Shown here: in pieces, positions 39,806 through 49,497 of the stretch
Layout of the letters: each line of letters begins with the position of its first letter
How positions within the stretch are numbered: position 1 is the first letter of the stretch
Origin: Dehalococcoidia bacterium UBA1123
GTDB lineage: Bacteria; Chloroflexota; Dehalococcoidia; Lucifugimonadales; UBA1123
Length of the DNA stretch: 51,259 bases
Direction: 5' to 3'
Assembly (NCBI GenBank): GCA_002313895.1
Contig: DCAW01000105.1
Coordinates: 1-51,259, forward strand
Made by a program: the position numbers and the translations under genes
The notes under the pieces: generated by a model
What the model was told of the DNA's origin: nothing
Database searches by the model: none
What the model saw: the letters and a program-made list of their open reading frames with translations, nothing else

Positions 39806-41110
39806 ATGAGTAGTCGCAACGACTATCAGTGTTCCTTCTGTGGGAAAACTCAGGCTCAGGTGCGCCGTCTCATCGCGGGTCCCGACCGGGTTTTCATCTG
39901 TGACGAATGCGTCAACCTTTGCGAACAGATTATCGCAGAAGAAAGCCCCGAAAAGGACACGAAAAGCCCACAGGGGAACTACAAGACCAAGGGGCTGAAT
40001 CCCAAGTGGATCTACAACCGGCTTGAAGAGTACGTGGTAGGCCAGGACCGCGCCAAGAAGGTTATGAGCGTCGCTGTTTATAACCACTACAAGCGCGTCT
40101 GGTCCAACCAGCGTTTCGAGGAAGTCGAGCTTCAAAAGGCCAACATTCTCATGCTCGGCCCCTCAGGCTCAGGCAAGACCCATATCGCCCAAACTCTGGC
40201 TCGGATTCTCGATGTGCCCTTTGCCATCGCCGACGCCACAACGCTCACCGAGGCTGGATACGTCGGCGAGGATGTCGAGAACATCCTCTTGCGTTTAATC
40301 CAGGCCGCCGACTTCGACATCGCCCGCGCCGAGCAAGGCATTATTTACATCGACGAGATCGACAAGATCGCCAGAAAAAGCTCCAACCCCTCCATAACCC
40401 GCGACGTTTCGGGCGAGGGGGTCCAGCAAGCGCTGCTGAAAATTATCGAGGGCTGCGTCGCCAACGTCCCGCCCCAGGGGGGACGCAAGCACCCTCACCA
40501 GGACTTCTTGCAAATTCGCACCGACAACATCCTGTTCATGTGCGGCGGCGCATTTGAGGGCATCGACGATTACATAGAACGCCGGGCCTTCAAGGACCGC
40601 CAGCGAATCGGCTTCAAGCCCACAATCGTCGACGGACTGTCTGCTGACGACGACGAGTCCAAGGATTTCGTTCGCTCTCATGTCAACCCGGACGACCTGA
40701 TGGAGTATGGCTTCATCCCGGAGTTCGTGGGACGCCTGCCTGTGGTCGTGAGCCTCGACATGCTGGGCAAGGATGACCTGGTCCGAGTGCTGACCGAGCC
40801 AAAGAACGCCTTCGCGAAGCAGTATCAATCACTGTTCAAGATGGACGACGTTGAGTTGACCTTCACTGACGACGCTCTGGATGCCGCCGCAGAGCTGGCG
40901 CTTAAACAAAAGACCGGAGCAAGAGGCCTACGCACTATTTTGGAGCAGGTGTTGTTGGACGTGATGTACGAGTTGCCGACAATGACCGGCGTAGCCCGCT
41001 GCATCGTGGACGGCGCCGCTATCAAAGGCACGTCTGCCGCTCGTCTGATTACCTCGGAAGGCAACCAGGTTCCGATGGCCGACGCGAACCAGGAGAAGAA
41101 GTCGGCTTAA
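39806..41110 (+). CDS. clpX: ATP-dependent Clp protease ATP-binding subunit ClpX
   Basis: A 434-aa AAA+ unfoldase. The N-terminal zinc domain uses Cys9, Cys12, Cys32 and Cys35. Walker A is GPSGSGKT (118-125), pore loop 1 is GYVGEDVE, Walker B is GIIYIDEIDKI, and the RKH loop is GGRKHPHQD. The arginine-finger region and the C-terminal GARGLRTILEQVLLDVMYELP follow. It recognises tagged substrates and feeds them to ClpP. A GAGGTAGG precedes ATG 39806. The order tig-clpP-clpX supports a conserved operon. Confidence 0.95.
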   Translation: MSSRNDYQCSFCGKTQAQVRRLIAGPDRVFICDECVNLCEQIIAEESPEKDTKSPQGNYKTKGLNPKWIYNRLEEYVVGQDRAKKVMSVAVYNHYKRVWSNQRFEEVELQKANILMLGPSGSGKTHIAQTLARILDVPFAIADATTLTEAGYVGEDVENILLRLIQAADFDIARAEQGIIYIDEIDKIARKSSNPSITRDVSGEGVQQALLKIIEGCVANVPPQGGRKHPHQDFLQIRTDNILFMCGGAFEGIDDYIERRAFKDRQRIGFKPTIVDGLSADDDESKDFVRSHVNPDDLMEYGFIPEFVGRLPVVVSLDMLGKDDLVRVLTEPKNAFAKQYQSLFKMDDVELTFTDDALDAAAELALKQKTGARGLRTILEQVLLDVMYELPTMTGVARCIVDGAAIKGTSAARLITSEGNQVPMADANQEKKSA

Positions 41111-41119
41111 TTCTCCCGG

Positions 41120-42052
41120 TTACTGGATTAGCGCTCGCGCTTCTCGCATCAGCGCCACGGCTTCCGCTTGGCCGTCATCGTTCAGTCCCAGTCGAAATGC
41201 GAGGCCGGCCTCTGTCAGCGCCGTCCGATAGTTTCCAAGATCGGCATATATCTTCGCGCTGACGAGGTAAGACTCTGCCAGCCTTGGCTCCATCTGAATT
41301 GCCTTCGCGATCTCATCCAACGCCAACTCGTGTTCCCCGTCATCCAGATACCGCTCTGCCTGCCTCACATGGGTAAAAATGTTCTCGCCAATGGAACCCG
41401 CTCCCAGCATCGTGGCCAGCGCCAGCACAATTAGCGCGACGGGAATCACCCACCATTGCTTCAGGATCGAGTTGGTGTCTTGCAGGCCCCCCAACTGACC
41501 CCAGTTGTCATACACAGGCCGATACTTCGGGGCCAGAGGCAGAGTCAACGCGAATCCCGCCGCGAACCCGCCCATGTGAGCGAAGTTATCCACATTTGGA
41601 ATCGAAAAACCGATAAATAGGTTTATGGCTGCTAATATCAGAAACCCAGTGAGGCTCTGACGTCCAAATTCTCCCAGCTTATCGCGATGTATCACAAAGA
41701 AGGCCACCAGAGCGCCTAGTATCCCGAATATGGCGCCGCTGGCCCCCGCGCCCACGGCTGTGTCATTCAGTGCGAAGCTGGCAACGCTGCCAGCCAAACC
41801 TGCCAGAATGTATATGACGCCAAATCGGTAAGGCCCATAGAATTTCTCAACTTGCTGGCCGAATATGAACAATCCAAATCCATTGAACGCCAGATGCGTC
41901 AATCCGACATGCAGGAACATGGCTGTGAACAGACGCCAGTAGTCGCCGTCCGCGATGTAGGGGCCGTACATCGCGCCAAACCTGAGCAGCACATCCGTAT
42001 CAGTCGAGCCTCCGGCAACCTCAGTGGCTAACCATATCAGGACGTTGATCAC
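41120..42052 (-). CDS. rhomboid intramembrane protease with C-terminal TPR, start probably further upstream
   Basis: A 310-aa protein from GTG 42052. HVGLTHLAFNGFGLFIFG, GAGASGAIFGILGAL (catalytic Ser) and NFAHMGGFAAGFALT (catalytic His) are rhomboid motifs across about six membrane segments. Residues about 225-310 carry two TPR-like helices pairs (EHELALDEIAKAIQMEP, LGNYRTALTEAGLAFRLG). The frame continues upstream of the GTG with family-like PYVTWTLLV, so the true start lies earlier. No ATG, GTG or TTG exists before a TAG; an ATT at 42121 has GAGAGGAG 9 nt upstream and would add 23 residues. It is convergent with clpX. It cleaves transmembrane substrates. Confidence 0.85.
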   Translation of the reverse strand: MINVLIWLATEVAGGSTDTDVLLRFGAMYGPYIADGDYWRLFTAMFLHVGLTHLAFNGFGLFIFGQQVEKFYGPYRFGVIYILAGLAGSVASFALNDTAVGAGASGAIFGILGALVAFFVIHRDKLGEFGRQSLTGFLILAAINLFIGFSIPNVDNFAHMGGFAAGFALTLPLAPKYRPVYDNWGQLGGLQDTNSILKQWWVIPVALIVLALATMLGAGSIGENIFTHVRQAERYLDDGEHELALDEIAKAIQMEPRLAESYLVSAKIYADLGNYRTALTEAGLAFRLGLNDDGQAEAVALMREARALIQ

Positions 42053-42320
42053 CAGCAGCGTCCACGTTACGTAGGGCCGCCTGCTCCCTCCAGGTAACGG
42101 AAATCCCAGATTGCCTAGAATAGCGATAGTCTCCTCTCGGATGGTCTCCTAGGGTTGGGGTTCATCATATACTACGATGGCGTAGTCTCGATGGTCCCAC
42201 AACGGGCCAGTCGTAACTGTATGCCCAGAACCAGAATATTTTCGGCCTGTAACATTCATGATATGCCGATATCTATTGATTTCAGCCGCCAGCTAAATAA
42301 GCTCTCGATTCACTACCGTT

Positions 42321-42689
42321 TCATGCGTGTCGATGGGATACTTGAGGAAATAGCTCGGACAGACGACTGCCGAGCTTGTAAGTGAAAAATCCGTATGGAA
42401 ACCCCAGCGCCGACTCGTCCGGCTCGATGCACAAAACGCGAGGCACGGGAAGGTGAGGCACGCGCTCGTAAAATCGCTGTTCGCCGGCCAACTGCGCTCC
42501 GTATTCTATCGCCCCTTCGTAGGGCGAAATCTCGTTTCGCTGGCCGCGAAACACGACAGACTCGCCGTCCTCGAGGTCCACTCGATAAACCAAGAAATCG
42601 AAGCTGCCTGTCAGGTCGGTCATGCCCAGGAACTTGCGGTCGGGGTATGCCAAATAGACGGCGTCTCGGACTTTTTGGCGCTCAAACAT
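42321..42689 (-). pseudogene. aminoglycoside phosphotransferase-like fragment (truncated)
   Basis: A 122-aa minus-strand frame. Its N-terminal half resembles the APH/phosphotransferase kinase fold: SFDFLVYRVDLEDGESVVFRGQ, VPHLPVPRVLCIEPDESALGFPYGFFTYKLGSRLSELFP. The full-length family is about 300 aa with catalytic HGD and D(F/W)E motifs further on, none of which are present here; the sequence ends at a stop after SHRHA and I see no continuation in other frames nearby. It is a truncated remnant. Confidence 0.55.
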
Positions 42690-42800
42690 CTTAGAGCGAT
42701 TATACGCCAGCGTGCAGCGTCAGGTTTGAAACCCGCTTCTACCGTGCCGATCGATGTTGACTCTGGATTATCCCTAGGGAGTGAACGCTTCAGATGGCCG

Positions 42801-42829
42801 TTGACAACGTCGTTGGTCAGTCGTACAGT
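42801..42829 (+). promoter_or_regulatory. predicted promoter of the broken methyltransferase
   Basis: A perfect TTGACA (42801-42806), 17-bp spacer and TACAGT (42824-42829), about 75 bp before the ATG. A TGGATT/AATCCA inverted repeat at about 42868-42889 may be an operator. Confidence 0.45.
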
Positions 42830-42905
42830 CTGTGCCATCCTGGTATTGCGCGTTCATGATATCGTTGGATTCCATCTGGGAAATCCAGCCGAAAGAGGAT
42901 TATTC

Positions 42906-43722
42906 ATGGATAATACCGATAGTTTGCAGGCTGTTAACGCCTACCGGAGTCGCGAAGGGTTAGGACAGCCTATACTCGATTCCCTCGTTGCCGCAGGCAA
43001 AATCTTGGATGCGTTGACCATCGAAGACTTGGCTCCTGTGGATCAGTTCCACGGCGGTGGCATGGGAGCAACTAAGGGACTCGTTGAACTCGCCGAGATA
43101 TCGCGAAGCGCAACGGTTCTAGACGTAGGCGGCGGCCTGGGTGGACCGGCTAGCACGTTGGCGGGGGTATTTGGTTGCAAGGTGACAATGATAGATTTGA
43201 GCGAGTCTTATGTAGGAGCGGCTGAAATTCTCACTGAGCGAGTTGGGCTTGGCGACCAGGCGGAGCGCCACGTCGGCAACGCGCTGGAGTTGCCTTACGA
43301 TGATGGCGCATTTGACGTAGTATGGACTCAGCAGGCCGGCATGAATATCAGCGATAAGGAACGACTATACAAGGGCTTCCATTGAGTGCTGGCTCAGGGT
43401 GGGACGCTGGCGTTTCAAGAATTCATGGCCGGTCCTGTCCAACCTATTATCTTTCCGATGTGGTGGGGAAGCGATGACAGCGCCAGTTTTTTTTCGCACG
43501 CTAGATGAGATGCGCGATTTGATAGAGAGTGTAGGCTTTCATGCACGAGTCTGGGATCAGATCACGACTAATATTTCGCTGACACAAGACCCTTCTGACT
43601 TGGGACAAACCATCCAAACGATAGTAATGGGCGACGATCTATCCGCAATTGAACTTGCAAACAAACGCAACCATGATGAACGTCGGACTGTGAGAGTGCG
43701 AGCGGTGTTCGAACGCCTCTAA
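42906..43722 (+). pseudogene. class I methyltransferase broken by TGA and a poly-T frameshift
   Basis: From ATG 42906 the frame is a Methyltransf_11-type protein. ATVLDVGGGLGGPAST is motif I, LPYDDGAFDVVWTQQAGMN the second motif. At 43383-43385 a TGA replaces the Arg of the usual RVL-x-x-GG motif (GFH-TGA-VLAQGGTLAFQEF). After SDDSASFF the frame shifts at a run of eight T (43487-43494) and continues FRTLDEMRDLIESVGFHARVWDQ, the expected C-terminus. One nonsense plus one homopolymer shift. The shift could be a sequence error; the nonsense could not be explained by a homopolymer. Confidence 0.7.
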
Positions 43723-43883
43723 CGCTTGTTAGTCGGTGTCGCTCAGAGCATCTAGCATGCCGCCACGCTCATGAGACGAATTTATGGCGCTTTCGAACCG
43801 TCGGCACATTTCGGTTCGCAGGATCGCATGTGAATGAGCCTTGCGAGAACGAATCGGAAAGGCGGGAAATGCAGATTATCTGG

Positions 43884-44162
43884 CTACTTGAATTCGATCT
43901 CCATGAAGGCGAACTCGAAGTCGGTTGCGCTGAACACATTATGCTCGGCTCCAGCCTGTCGAAAGTACGGAGAGCCAACGACGAGGTCTGCCAGTGTCTC
44001 GCCCTCTGAAGACACGATCCGGGTTTGCGCTGTGTGCATTGGCACAATCACGTAGTCGTATTCGTGTCGGTGCTGTCCTGTCTCTGCGCCTGGAGCGAAC
44101 CGCCATTCGGTGACGCGAGTGCGGTCGTTGTCAATGAACACGGTGGCAATTGCCTGAGTCAT
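43884..44162 (-). CDS. small cupin-domain protein
   Basis: A 92-aa single-domain cupin. RFAPGAETGQHRHEYDYVIVP carries His31 and His33 of the first cupin motif (the H-x-H-x-x-x-E type) and GAEHNVFSATD the second-motif His. It may bind a metal ion and act on or sense a small molecule. Start ATG 44162 overlaps the ABC ATPase stop by 4 nt, so it is translated with the exporter operon. A substrate is not inferable. Confidence 0.75.
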   Translation of the reverse strand: MTQAIATVFIDNDRTRVTEWRFAPGAETGQHRHEYDYVIVPMHTAQTRIVSSEGETLADLVVGSPYFRQAGAEHNVFSATDFEFAFMEIEFK

Positions 44163-44854
44163 AGTTCCTCGTCGCTTTCTATTTGCCCGTCGCGCATCCT
44201 GACGATGCGGTGGGCCTGCCTGCCGATGACATCGTCATGAGTGACCATGATTATCGCCTGATCGTGCGCCTTATTCAATTGAATCAGAAGGTTCATAATC
44301 TCGCCGGAGCGTTCGCTGTCTAGGTTGCCTGTCGGTTCGTCGGCCCAGACTATGGCGGGAGTTGTCACCAGAGCTCTGGCAATCGCAACTCTCTGTTGTT
44401 CGCCGCCAGAAAGCTCCATCGGTCGGTGGTCCAGCCTGTTACCTAGGTCAACCAATCCCAGCATGCGCTTCGCCTGATCGCGTGCCTCACGGCGAGGCGC
44501 GCCGCCGATGATGAGAGGCAGTTCCACGTTCTGGACTGATGTCAACACCGGCAATAGGTTGTAGCTTTGGAACACAAACCCCATGCGACTGCGCCTGAGC
44601 TCGGTTCGTTTGCGGTCCGGCATGTCATGGATTGACTCGCCCTCCAACAGCACCTCGCCGCCATCTATGGTGTCCAGGCCAGACAGGCAATTGAGCAGTG
44701 TGGTCTTGCCACACCCGCTGGGGCCCATTACGGCCACCATTTCGCCGCGCTTGATCTGAAGATCGACGCCCCGAAGCGCGCTCACCTCGTTCTGGTTGCT
44801 GCGGTAGGTTTTTTGAACGTTGCTTGCGTCGACGATGTAATTGTTATTGCTCAT
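44159..44854 (-). CDS. ABC transporter ATP-binding protein (MacB/LolD type)
   Basis: A 231-aa ATPase. Walker A is GPSGCGKT (44-51), the Q-loop region is FVFQSYNLLPVL, the signature is LSGGEQQRVAIARAL and Walker B AIVWADEPTGNLD. The SYNLLPVLTSVQNVELP stretch is characteristic of the LolD/MacB/FtsE group that drives FtsX-type permeases. It pairs with the large permease gene 56 bp upstream. ATG 44854 sits next to a heptamer repeat and lacks a strong ribosome-binding site. Confidence 0.88.
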   Translation of the reverse strand: MSNNNYIVDASNVQKTYRSNQNEVSALRGVDLQIKRGEMVAVMGPSGCGKTTLLNCLSGLDTIDGGEVLLEGESIHDMPDRKRTELRRSRMGFVFQSYNLLPVLTSVQNVELPLIIGGAPRREARDQAKRMLGLVDLGNRLDHRPMELSGGEQQRVAIARALVTTPAIVWADEPTGNLDSERSGEIMNLLIQLNKAHDQAIIMVTHDDVIGRQAHRIVRMRDGQIESDEEL

Positions 44855-44856
44855 TG

Positions 44857-44887
44857 GTATCAGGCTTCCAGGTTAACAGGTTTCAGA
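44857..44887. repeat. heptamer-phased repeat (TATCAGG CTTCCAGG TTAACAGG)
   Basis: Four units directly before the ATPase start codon, replacing the usual ribosome-binding region on the minus strand. Confidence 0.55.
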
Positions 44888-44910
44888 TAGTGAACGACCA
44901 ATTCAAAAGG

Positions 44911-47900
44911 CTATTCTTGCTGGCGAAGCGCCTCCACTGGGGGCATTCTTGATGCTTTGAGGGCGGGTATTATCGTGAATACCAGCGATGCTATGTATAC
45001 CACCGCAGATATCCATATCAACTCGAACCAGTTGACGGTGAACGCTCCGCCTGCGTCCCGTATGAACAGGGCGTAAAGCCGGTAGCCTCCCAGGAACCCC
45101 AGGCCAACTCCCAGCAATATTCCCACCAGCGCGATGAATGACCACTCGATGAGCAGGCTTGCCAGCACCATGCTGGGCTGGAATCCCAATGCCCTGAGCA
45201 TCCCGATTCCCTGCCGCCTCTGATACACCGAGCGGGTCGCTATCACAGCCAGCCCCGCTACGCCAACGATCAGCCCGAAGGCCAGGAAGCCCTGGAAAAT
45301 ACGCAGGAAAGTCGATACCTCTTCCAACTCATCGGTCAACACTTCGCGCACAACGCGAACCGGCGCTCCGGTGGAGATCAGCGCCTTCTCTATGTCCTTG
45401 CCGAAATCCGCGAGGTTGACGTCATCGTTAACGTTCATTACGAACAGCCTCGGCGCGTCTCCCCGGGAAGACGACTCAGAGAACTCTTGCTGGAACGCAT
45501 CAGCGCCCACGATCACGCCCCACAGGACGTTGAATCCGACCTCAATCGTTTCAAGGCGTCCGGCGACAGTCTTCTCTACGATGTCGCCTGTGGCGGGGTT
45601 GAGCAGGCGCACCGTGTCTCCGGGGTTCAGTTCAGCGTTATCGGCGTTCTCGTTCGTCCCGTCGTAGCGGGCGGACACGAGAGCGAGGCTGGGATCTGCG
45701 ACAACCGCGTTCCACGCATCAACGTCGGTGGCGAATTGGTCCATCCGGACCTCAAGCGTGTACTTCTGCTGAGCGGCGAAGTCGGCGACGATGCCATGTA
45801 TGGAATCCTCGACGTACTTGTCGTCTTCGCTCTGTTCCTCGTCGGTTTCGTCTGGGTCGTCCGGCGCTGGGCGCTCAAAGTCTGGGAACTTCACGAGAGC
45901 GCGACGCACTGGCATGATTGAGGCGACCTGAGTCGCGTCGACCTCGTCGCTAGCCTGTATCTCGGACTCCAGGTCTACGATTCTGTTTGAACTGGTGTTA
46001 TAGACCACTACGTCGAATCCGCCTGCCGCCTTCTCCAGGTTGGCGGTGATAAAGCCGTCCAGCAGGCCGCCGTACATGGTCAGGAGAGTGACGCCGAACA
46101 TCACCAATCCGAACATGCCCATCGTGAAGGCGGTCCGCATGCGATTGATTGCCGGGTACGCGATGGCAATTTGAACGATGGGTTCCAGTCTTTTCAGTCC
46201 GGACGATCCGAGCCTGACAATCCACAGAACCACGGACAGGTTGAAAGCGATTATCATCATGCCTGCCAACAGCATGAATATGCCGCTGATGAAGAACAGC
46301 CCCGGCCCTTCATCAATCAGTATCTTTACCTCTTCCAGCCTGTCGGCCAGGAAGCTGTAGGCGATGATGGCTGCCCCTCCGAGAGTGAATGCCAGTCTCG
46401 GCGACAGGAAGCGTCCTGCAACGGCGGCGCCGGAAATCAGCATCATGCACGGCCCGATGTACTGGAAATACCCATTGGCGCTGGAAAAGCCAAATGCCGT
46501 CATCACCGCCGCCAGAACAAAGACCACAGGAAGGACAAACAGTTGCCATTTGCCAGGGCCGCTGCCTTCAGGCTCGGAAAGGTCGCGGATTGCCATTACG
46601 ATGTTAAGTCGGGAAATTCGCACGCTGGTGATGAACACCGTTATGAAGCTGATGAGCAGTCCGGCGGCGCCTGAGACCAAAAGTGTCGAGGGCTTTATCG
46701 TAAGAGGCAAGCCTTCCAAAGATGAGGACTGATCCTGGGCGATAATCTCGCTGAGACCAGTCACAATTAGCGCGCCCAGCGCGGCCCCGATTATCGCCCC
46801 GATCACGGATGCGACGGCGCTGTACACGAACCCTTCGTAGGCGAAGGTCATCACAAGCTGCTGGCGACTGAAAGCCACCGCCCGCATGATGCCCATTTCG
46901 GTTCGGCGCTCCTCCGCCAACATAGCGTATATGTTGATGATGAGCATCACCCCGGCCAGAATGGCAAAGGAACTGACCATAAGGAAAATGTCGCCGGTGC
47001 TTGGGCCTCCGCCCTCGCTGAGGGCGTTTTGCTTGTCGTGCCTTAGCGCCCATACAGTGTCGGGCCAGGCATCTTCCAGCAGGTCACGAGTTGCCTCTTC
47101 CACGGAGTCAGTAGCGTCGTTGCCCTCGATGACGCCTCCCACATTTGAGATCAGGGCGGCGTTGACCTGGTCGCTTTCCAACTCCATAAGGCTCTGAGCG
47201 TCGCTCAATGAAAGCAAAACCGTGCCGGTGCTGTCATCCTGGTCGATGCGGCGTCCAGAGATCCCATCATCCTCGAGCACTTGGGCGACTCGATATATAG
47301 AGGGCTCGTTCTGGTAATAGACGGCGATATCATCTCCGGCGGCAAGCTCCAACTCATCGGCCAGGCTTAAGGAAACGTAGGCTTGACCGGAGACAGGAGG
47401 CGCCAGGGCAGCCAGAGGCGATTCAGAGCTGCCGAAATCTTTGAGAGACGCAAAATCCAGGCCAAGAACAGTGACCTCAGGCTCCGCCAGCACTGGACGG
47501 AATCCCAGCGGCGAATTCGGCTCTGTTTCAACCTTTACCACCGGCAGGTCACGCTCCACGGCGGTCATTACGCCATCCACCTGACCTTCTGTCGCTTCGT
47601 TAAGAGCTTCCAGAGAAATCGTCGCGACCATCTCAGGCGTGAGGGGGTCGATCTGGAAAGTGACCTCTTTGAGAGCCCTGACCGTAATGTCAATCTCGCC
47701 CAGATGGGCGAAAGCGGTGTCCTGAAGGGCTCGTTCGCTGGTATCAACCATGACCAGGGAGCCCGCAATCAGGGCGGTCCCAACCATCGAGCCTGCCACC
47801 ACAAGCGCAGAGTTCCATTTGTGGCGAGTGACGTTCGCAAATCCGATGCTGCGCTGAACGGGAGTGAAAAGCATGGACAGGACCAGCAGAACGACACAAA

Positions 47901-47934
47901 GCGCCGCAAGCCCGAGGATGATGTAAGTTACCAT
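44911..47934 (-). CDS. large FtsX/MacB-type ABC permease
   Basis: A 1007-aa permease with two FtsX modules. After an N-terminal membrane anchor and signal-like helix (LGLAALCVVLLVLSMLF) a large extracytoplasmic domain follows (about 90-330). The first FtsX module is at about 330-460 (LAGVMLIINIYAMLAEERRTEMGIMRAVAFSRQQLV, split here by its central Glu-rich loop). A middle set of hydrophobic segments follows, then a second periplasmic domain with the acidic PDDPDETDEEQSEDD run, and the final FtsX module near 870-1000 (GIGMLRALGFQPSMV). The 'EERRTEMGIMRA' and 'RRQGIGMLRALG' motifs contact the ATPase. Function as a mechanotransmission exporter of lipids, peptides or drugs is by family. Confidence 0.85.
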   Translation of the reverse strand: MVTYIILGLAALCVVLLVLSMLFTPVQRSIGFANVTRHKWNSALVVAGSMVGTALIAGSLVMVDTSERALQDTAFAHLGEIDITVRALKEVTFQIDPLTPEMVATISLEALNEATEGQVDGVMTAVERDLPVVKVETEPNSPLGFRPVLAEPEVTVLGLDFASLKDFGSSESPLAALAPPVSGQAYVSLSLADELELAAGDDIAVYYQNEPSIYRVAQVLEDDGISGRRIDQDDSTGTVLLSLSDAQSLMELESDQVNAALISNVGGVIEGNDATDSVEEATRDLLEDAWPDTVWALRHDKQNALSEGGGPSTGDIFLMVSSFAILAGVMLIINIYAMLAEERRTEMGIMRAVAFSRQQLVMTFAYEGFVYSAVASVIGAIIGAALGALIVTGLSEIIAQDQSSSLEGLPLTIKPSTLLVSGAAGLLISFITVFITSVRISRLNIVMAIRDLSEPEGSGPGKWQLFVLPVVFVLAAVMTAFGFSSANGYFQYIGPCMMLISGAAVAGRFLSPRLAFTLGGAAIIAYSFLADRLEEVKILIDEGPGLFFISGIFMLLAGMMIIAFNLSVVLWIVRLGSSGLKRLEPIVQIAIAYPAINRMRTAFTMGMFGLVMFGVTLLTMYGGLLDGFITANLEKAAGGFDVVVYNTSSNRIVDLESEIQASDEVDATQVASIMPVRRALVKFPDFERPAPDDPDETDEEQSEDDKYVEDSIHGIVADFAAQQKYTLEVRMDQFATDVDAWNAVVADPSLALVSARYDGTNENADNAELNPGDTVRLLNPATGDIVEKTVAGRLETIEVGFNVLWGVIVGADAFQQEFSESSSRGDAPRLFVMNVNDDVNLADFGKDIEKALISTGAPVRVVREVLTDELEEVSTFLRIFQGFLAFGLIVGVAGLAVIATRSVYQRRQGIGMLRALGFQPSMVLASLLIEWSFIALVGILLGVGLGFLGGYRLYALFIRDAGGAFTVNWFELIWISAVVYIASLVFTIIPALKASRMPPVEALRQQE

Positions 47935-48069
47935 TCGCAGATGCCCCCGGTGTACGGTTTCATTTTGCCCTGGTGGAGACTCGTCAAAGCCGAGTTGTTG
48001 ACGCGTCCGTAACTAACACGCTGACCCGCAACTCTTTGGCTCTTCCGACGTCCTGCCACAGGCCAACCC

Positions 48070-48090
48070 CAATCCGTAATCCGTAATCTG
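48070..48090. repeat. heptamer repeat (AATCCGT AATCCGT AATCTGT)
   Basis: Three successive heptamers in the 160-bp gap between the permease and MFS genes. The unit differs from the TCAGG and GCTGAC types but keeps the seven-base period. Confidence 0.55.
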
Positions 48091-48098
48091 TTTATATG

Positions 48099-49367
48099 CT
48101 AGACGCTGCCCTCTGGAGCCAACCTGTATTCCAGGGGGCGCTCCCGGAGGGCGATGACCGCGACAGTCCCAACAACGGCCAGGACTAGCATTATTATGAA
48201 CGCGGCATCATAACTGCCTCTCCAGTCGAAGATGACCGCCCCCATCGCCGCGCCTAACCCTCCGGCCACCTGATGCACCATGTTTATCAATCCGCTGATG
48301 GTCCCCAGCTTTGACGTGCCGAATATGTTGCTCACGAACACCACTGTCAGCGGCGCCGTCATCGTGAACGTGAACCCGTAGAGCAGGGCGAAAACCGTGA
48401 TGCTGGCCGTGTCCTGGAATATGGGTATGTAGGCGAACAGGCCGATCCTCAGTAGAAAACACAGGACTGTCGGCCTCGCAGCGCCCATCTTGTCAGACAT
48501 CGCCCCGGAAATCAGCACGCCAGTCAGCCCAAACAGCCCCATAAACGCCAGTATGTTGCCTGCAAGAAACTGGGAAATCCCCTGATCCTGAGCGAAGGCC
48601 ACAATGTGAGTTGCTATGAAGAAGTCCTGAGCGCCACACGCAGCGTACAGCGCGACCAGCAACATGAATTCTCTGGACTTCAGCGCCTCCCTCAGAGGCA
48701 ACGACGTGTCAGGCGCCATCGGTTCGTCAGATGCAATGACAGCCGTGGTGGGCGATATTGGAGGATGAGACCGTATGACGGTTAATGCAACCGGGAGCAC
48801 CACAACGGCGTTCACGGCTCCCAAAATGGCATAAGAAGTTCGCCATCCAAGCGAGTCCAAAAACGACGCCATCAGCACAATGATTACCAACTGGCCGATT
48901 CCGTTGCCTGAAATCGCCGCGCTGGCGGCCAGCCCCCGACGCTCTGGGAACCATCGACTCATCAACACGCTGACCGGAGCCACCGACGACGCGGCGTGCC
49001 CCACCGCGAACACCAAACCATACAGCACATACAACTGCCAGGCCGCGTTTATCTGCCCCATGAGAGCGATCGCCGCCGCCCCGACCACTGTGCCTATAGC
49101 TATTATGACCCTGATGCTATACGTGTCGATCAGCCGTCCCACAATAGGCATCGTCAACGCAGACACCACCATGAAAATTGTGAAAGCGGATGTCAGAGCC
49201 GAACGGCTGAGGTCCAGGTCCTCGCTCATGGGCTTGAGCACCAATCCGAAGGCCATCCGAGTGCCGCTGCTGAAGAACAGCACGGTGAACCCCGAGGCCA
49301 GAATGACATGGCTGTAATCTAGTCGTCTTCGAGTCTTTTTCATAGCTGGCCGCATTCTCTTACACAT
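48099..49367 (-). CDS. MFS transporter (monocarboxylate-porter-like)
   Basis: A 422-aa, 12-helix transporter. SRSALTSAFTIFMVVSALTMP, GRLIDTYSIRVIIAIG (loop 2-3 motif) and SRWFPERRGLAASAAISGNGIGQL (about 158-181) are typical of the OFA/MCT-like group of secondary carriers. The SRWFPERRG block is close to that of oxalate/formate and monocarboxylate porters. It may import organic acids. The ATG at 49367 is one of three near the family start (49367, 49355, 49343); further upstream residues lack similarity. Divergent from the DAO gene. Confidence 0.83.
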   Translation of the reverse strand: MCKRMRPAMKKTRRRLDYSHVILASGFTVLFFSSGTRMAFGLVLKPMSEDLDLSRSALTSAFTIFMVVSALTMPIVGRLIDTYSIRVIIAIGTVVGAAAIALMGQINAAWQLYVLYGLVFAVGHAASSVAPVSVLMSRWFPERRGLAASAAISGNGIGQLVIIVLMASFLDSLGWRTSYAILGAVNAVVVLPVALTVIRSHPPISPTTAVIASDEPMAPDTSLPLREALKSREFMLLVALYAACGAQDFFIATHIVAFAQDQGISQFLAGNILAFMGLFGLTGVLISGAMSDKMGAARPTVLCFLLRIGLFAYIPIFQDTASITVFALLYGFTFTMTAPLTVVFVSNIFGTSKLGTISGLINMVHQVAGGLGAAMGAVIFDWRGSYDAAFIIMLVLAVVGTVAVIALRERPLEYRLAPEGSV

Positions 49368-49497
49368 AGCCTTCGGAGACAAGCCGGGCCGCCGTATTCT
49401 CAACACGTCTTGCTGACAGCTGGCCGCTGCCTGGACGTGTCCGATTCTCAGGCGTATCATTCTGCCGTGCACAAAAAACTCCAACCAGGAGAGTGAA

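Noticed and set aside
43383..43385. In-frame TGA of the methyltransferase at 42906 as selenocysteine
   Set aside because: It replaces the Arg of the RVL motif, and the gene has another lesion at a T8 run.
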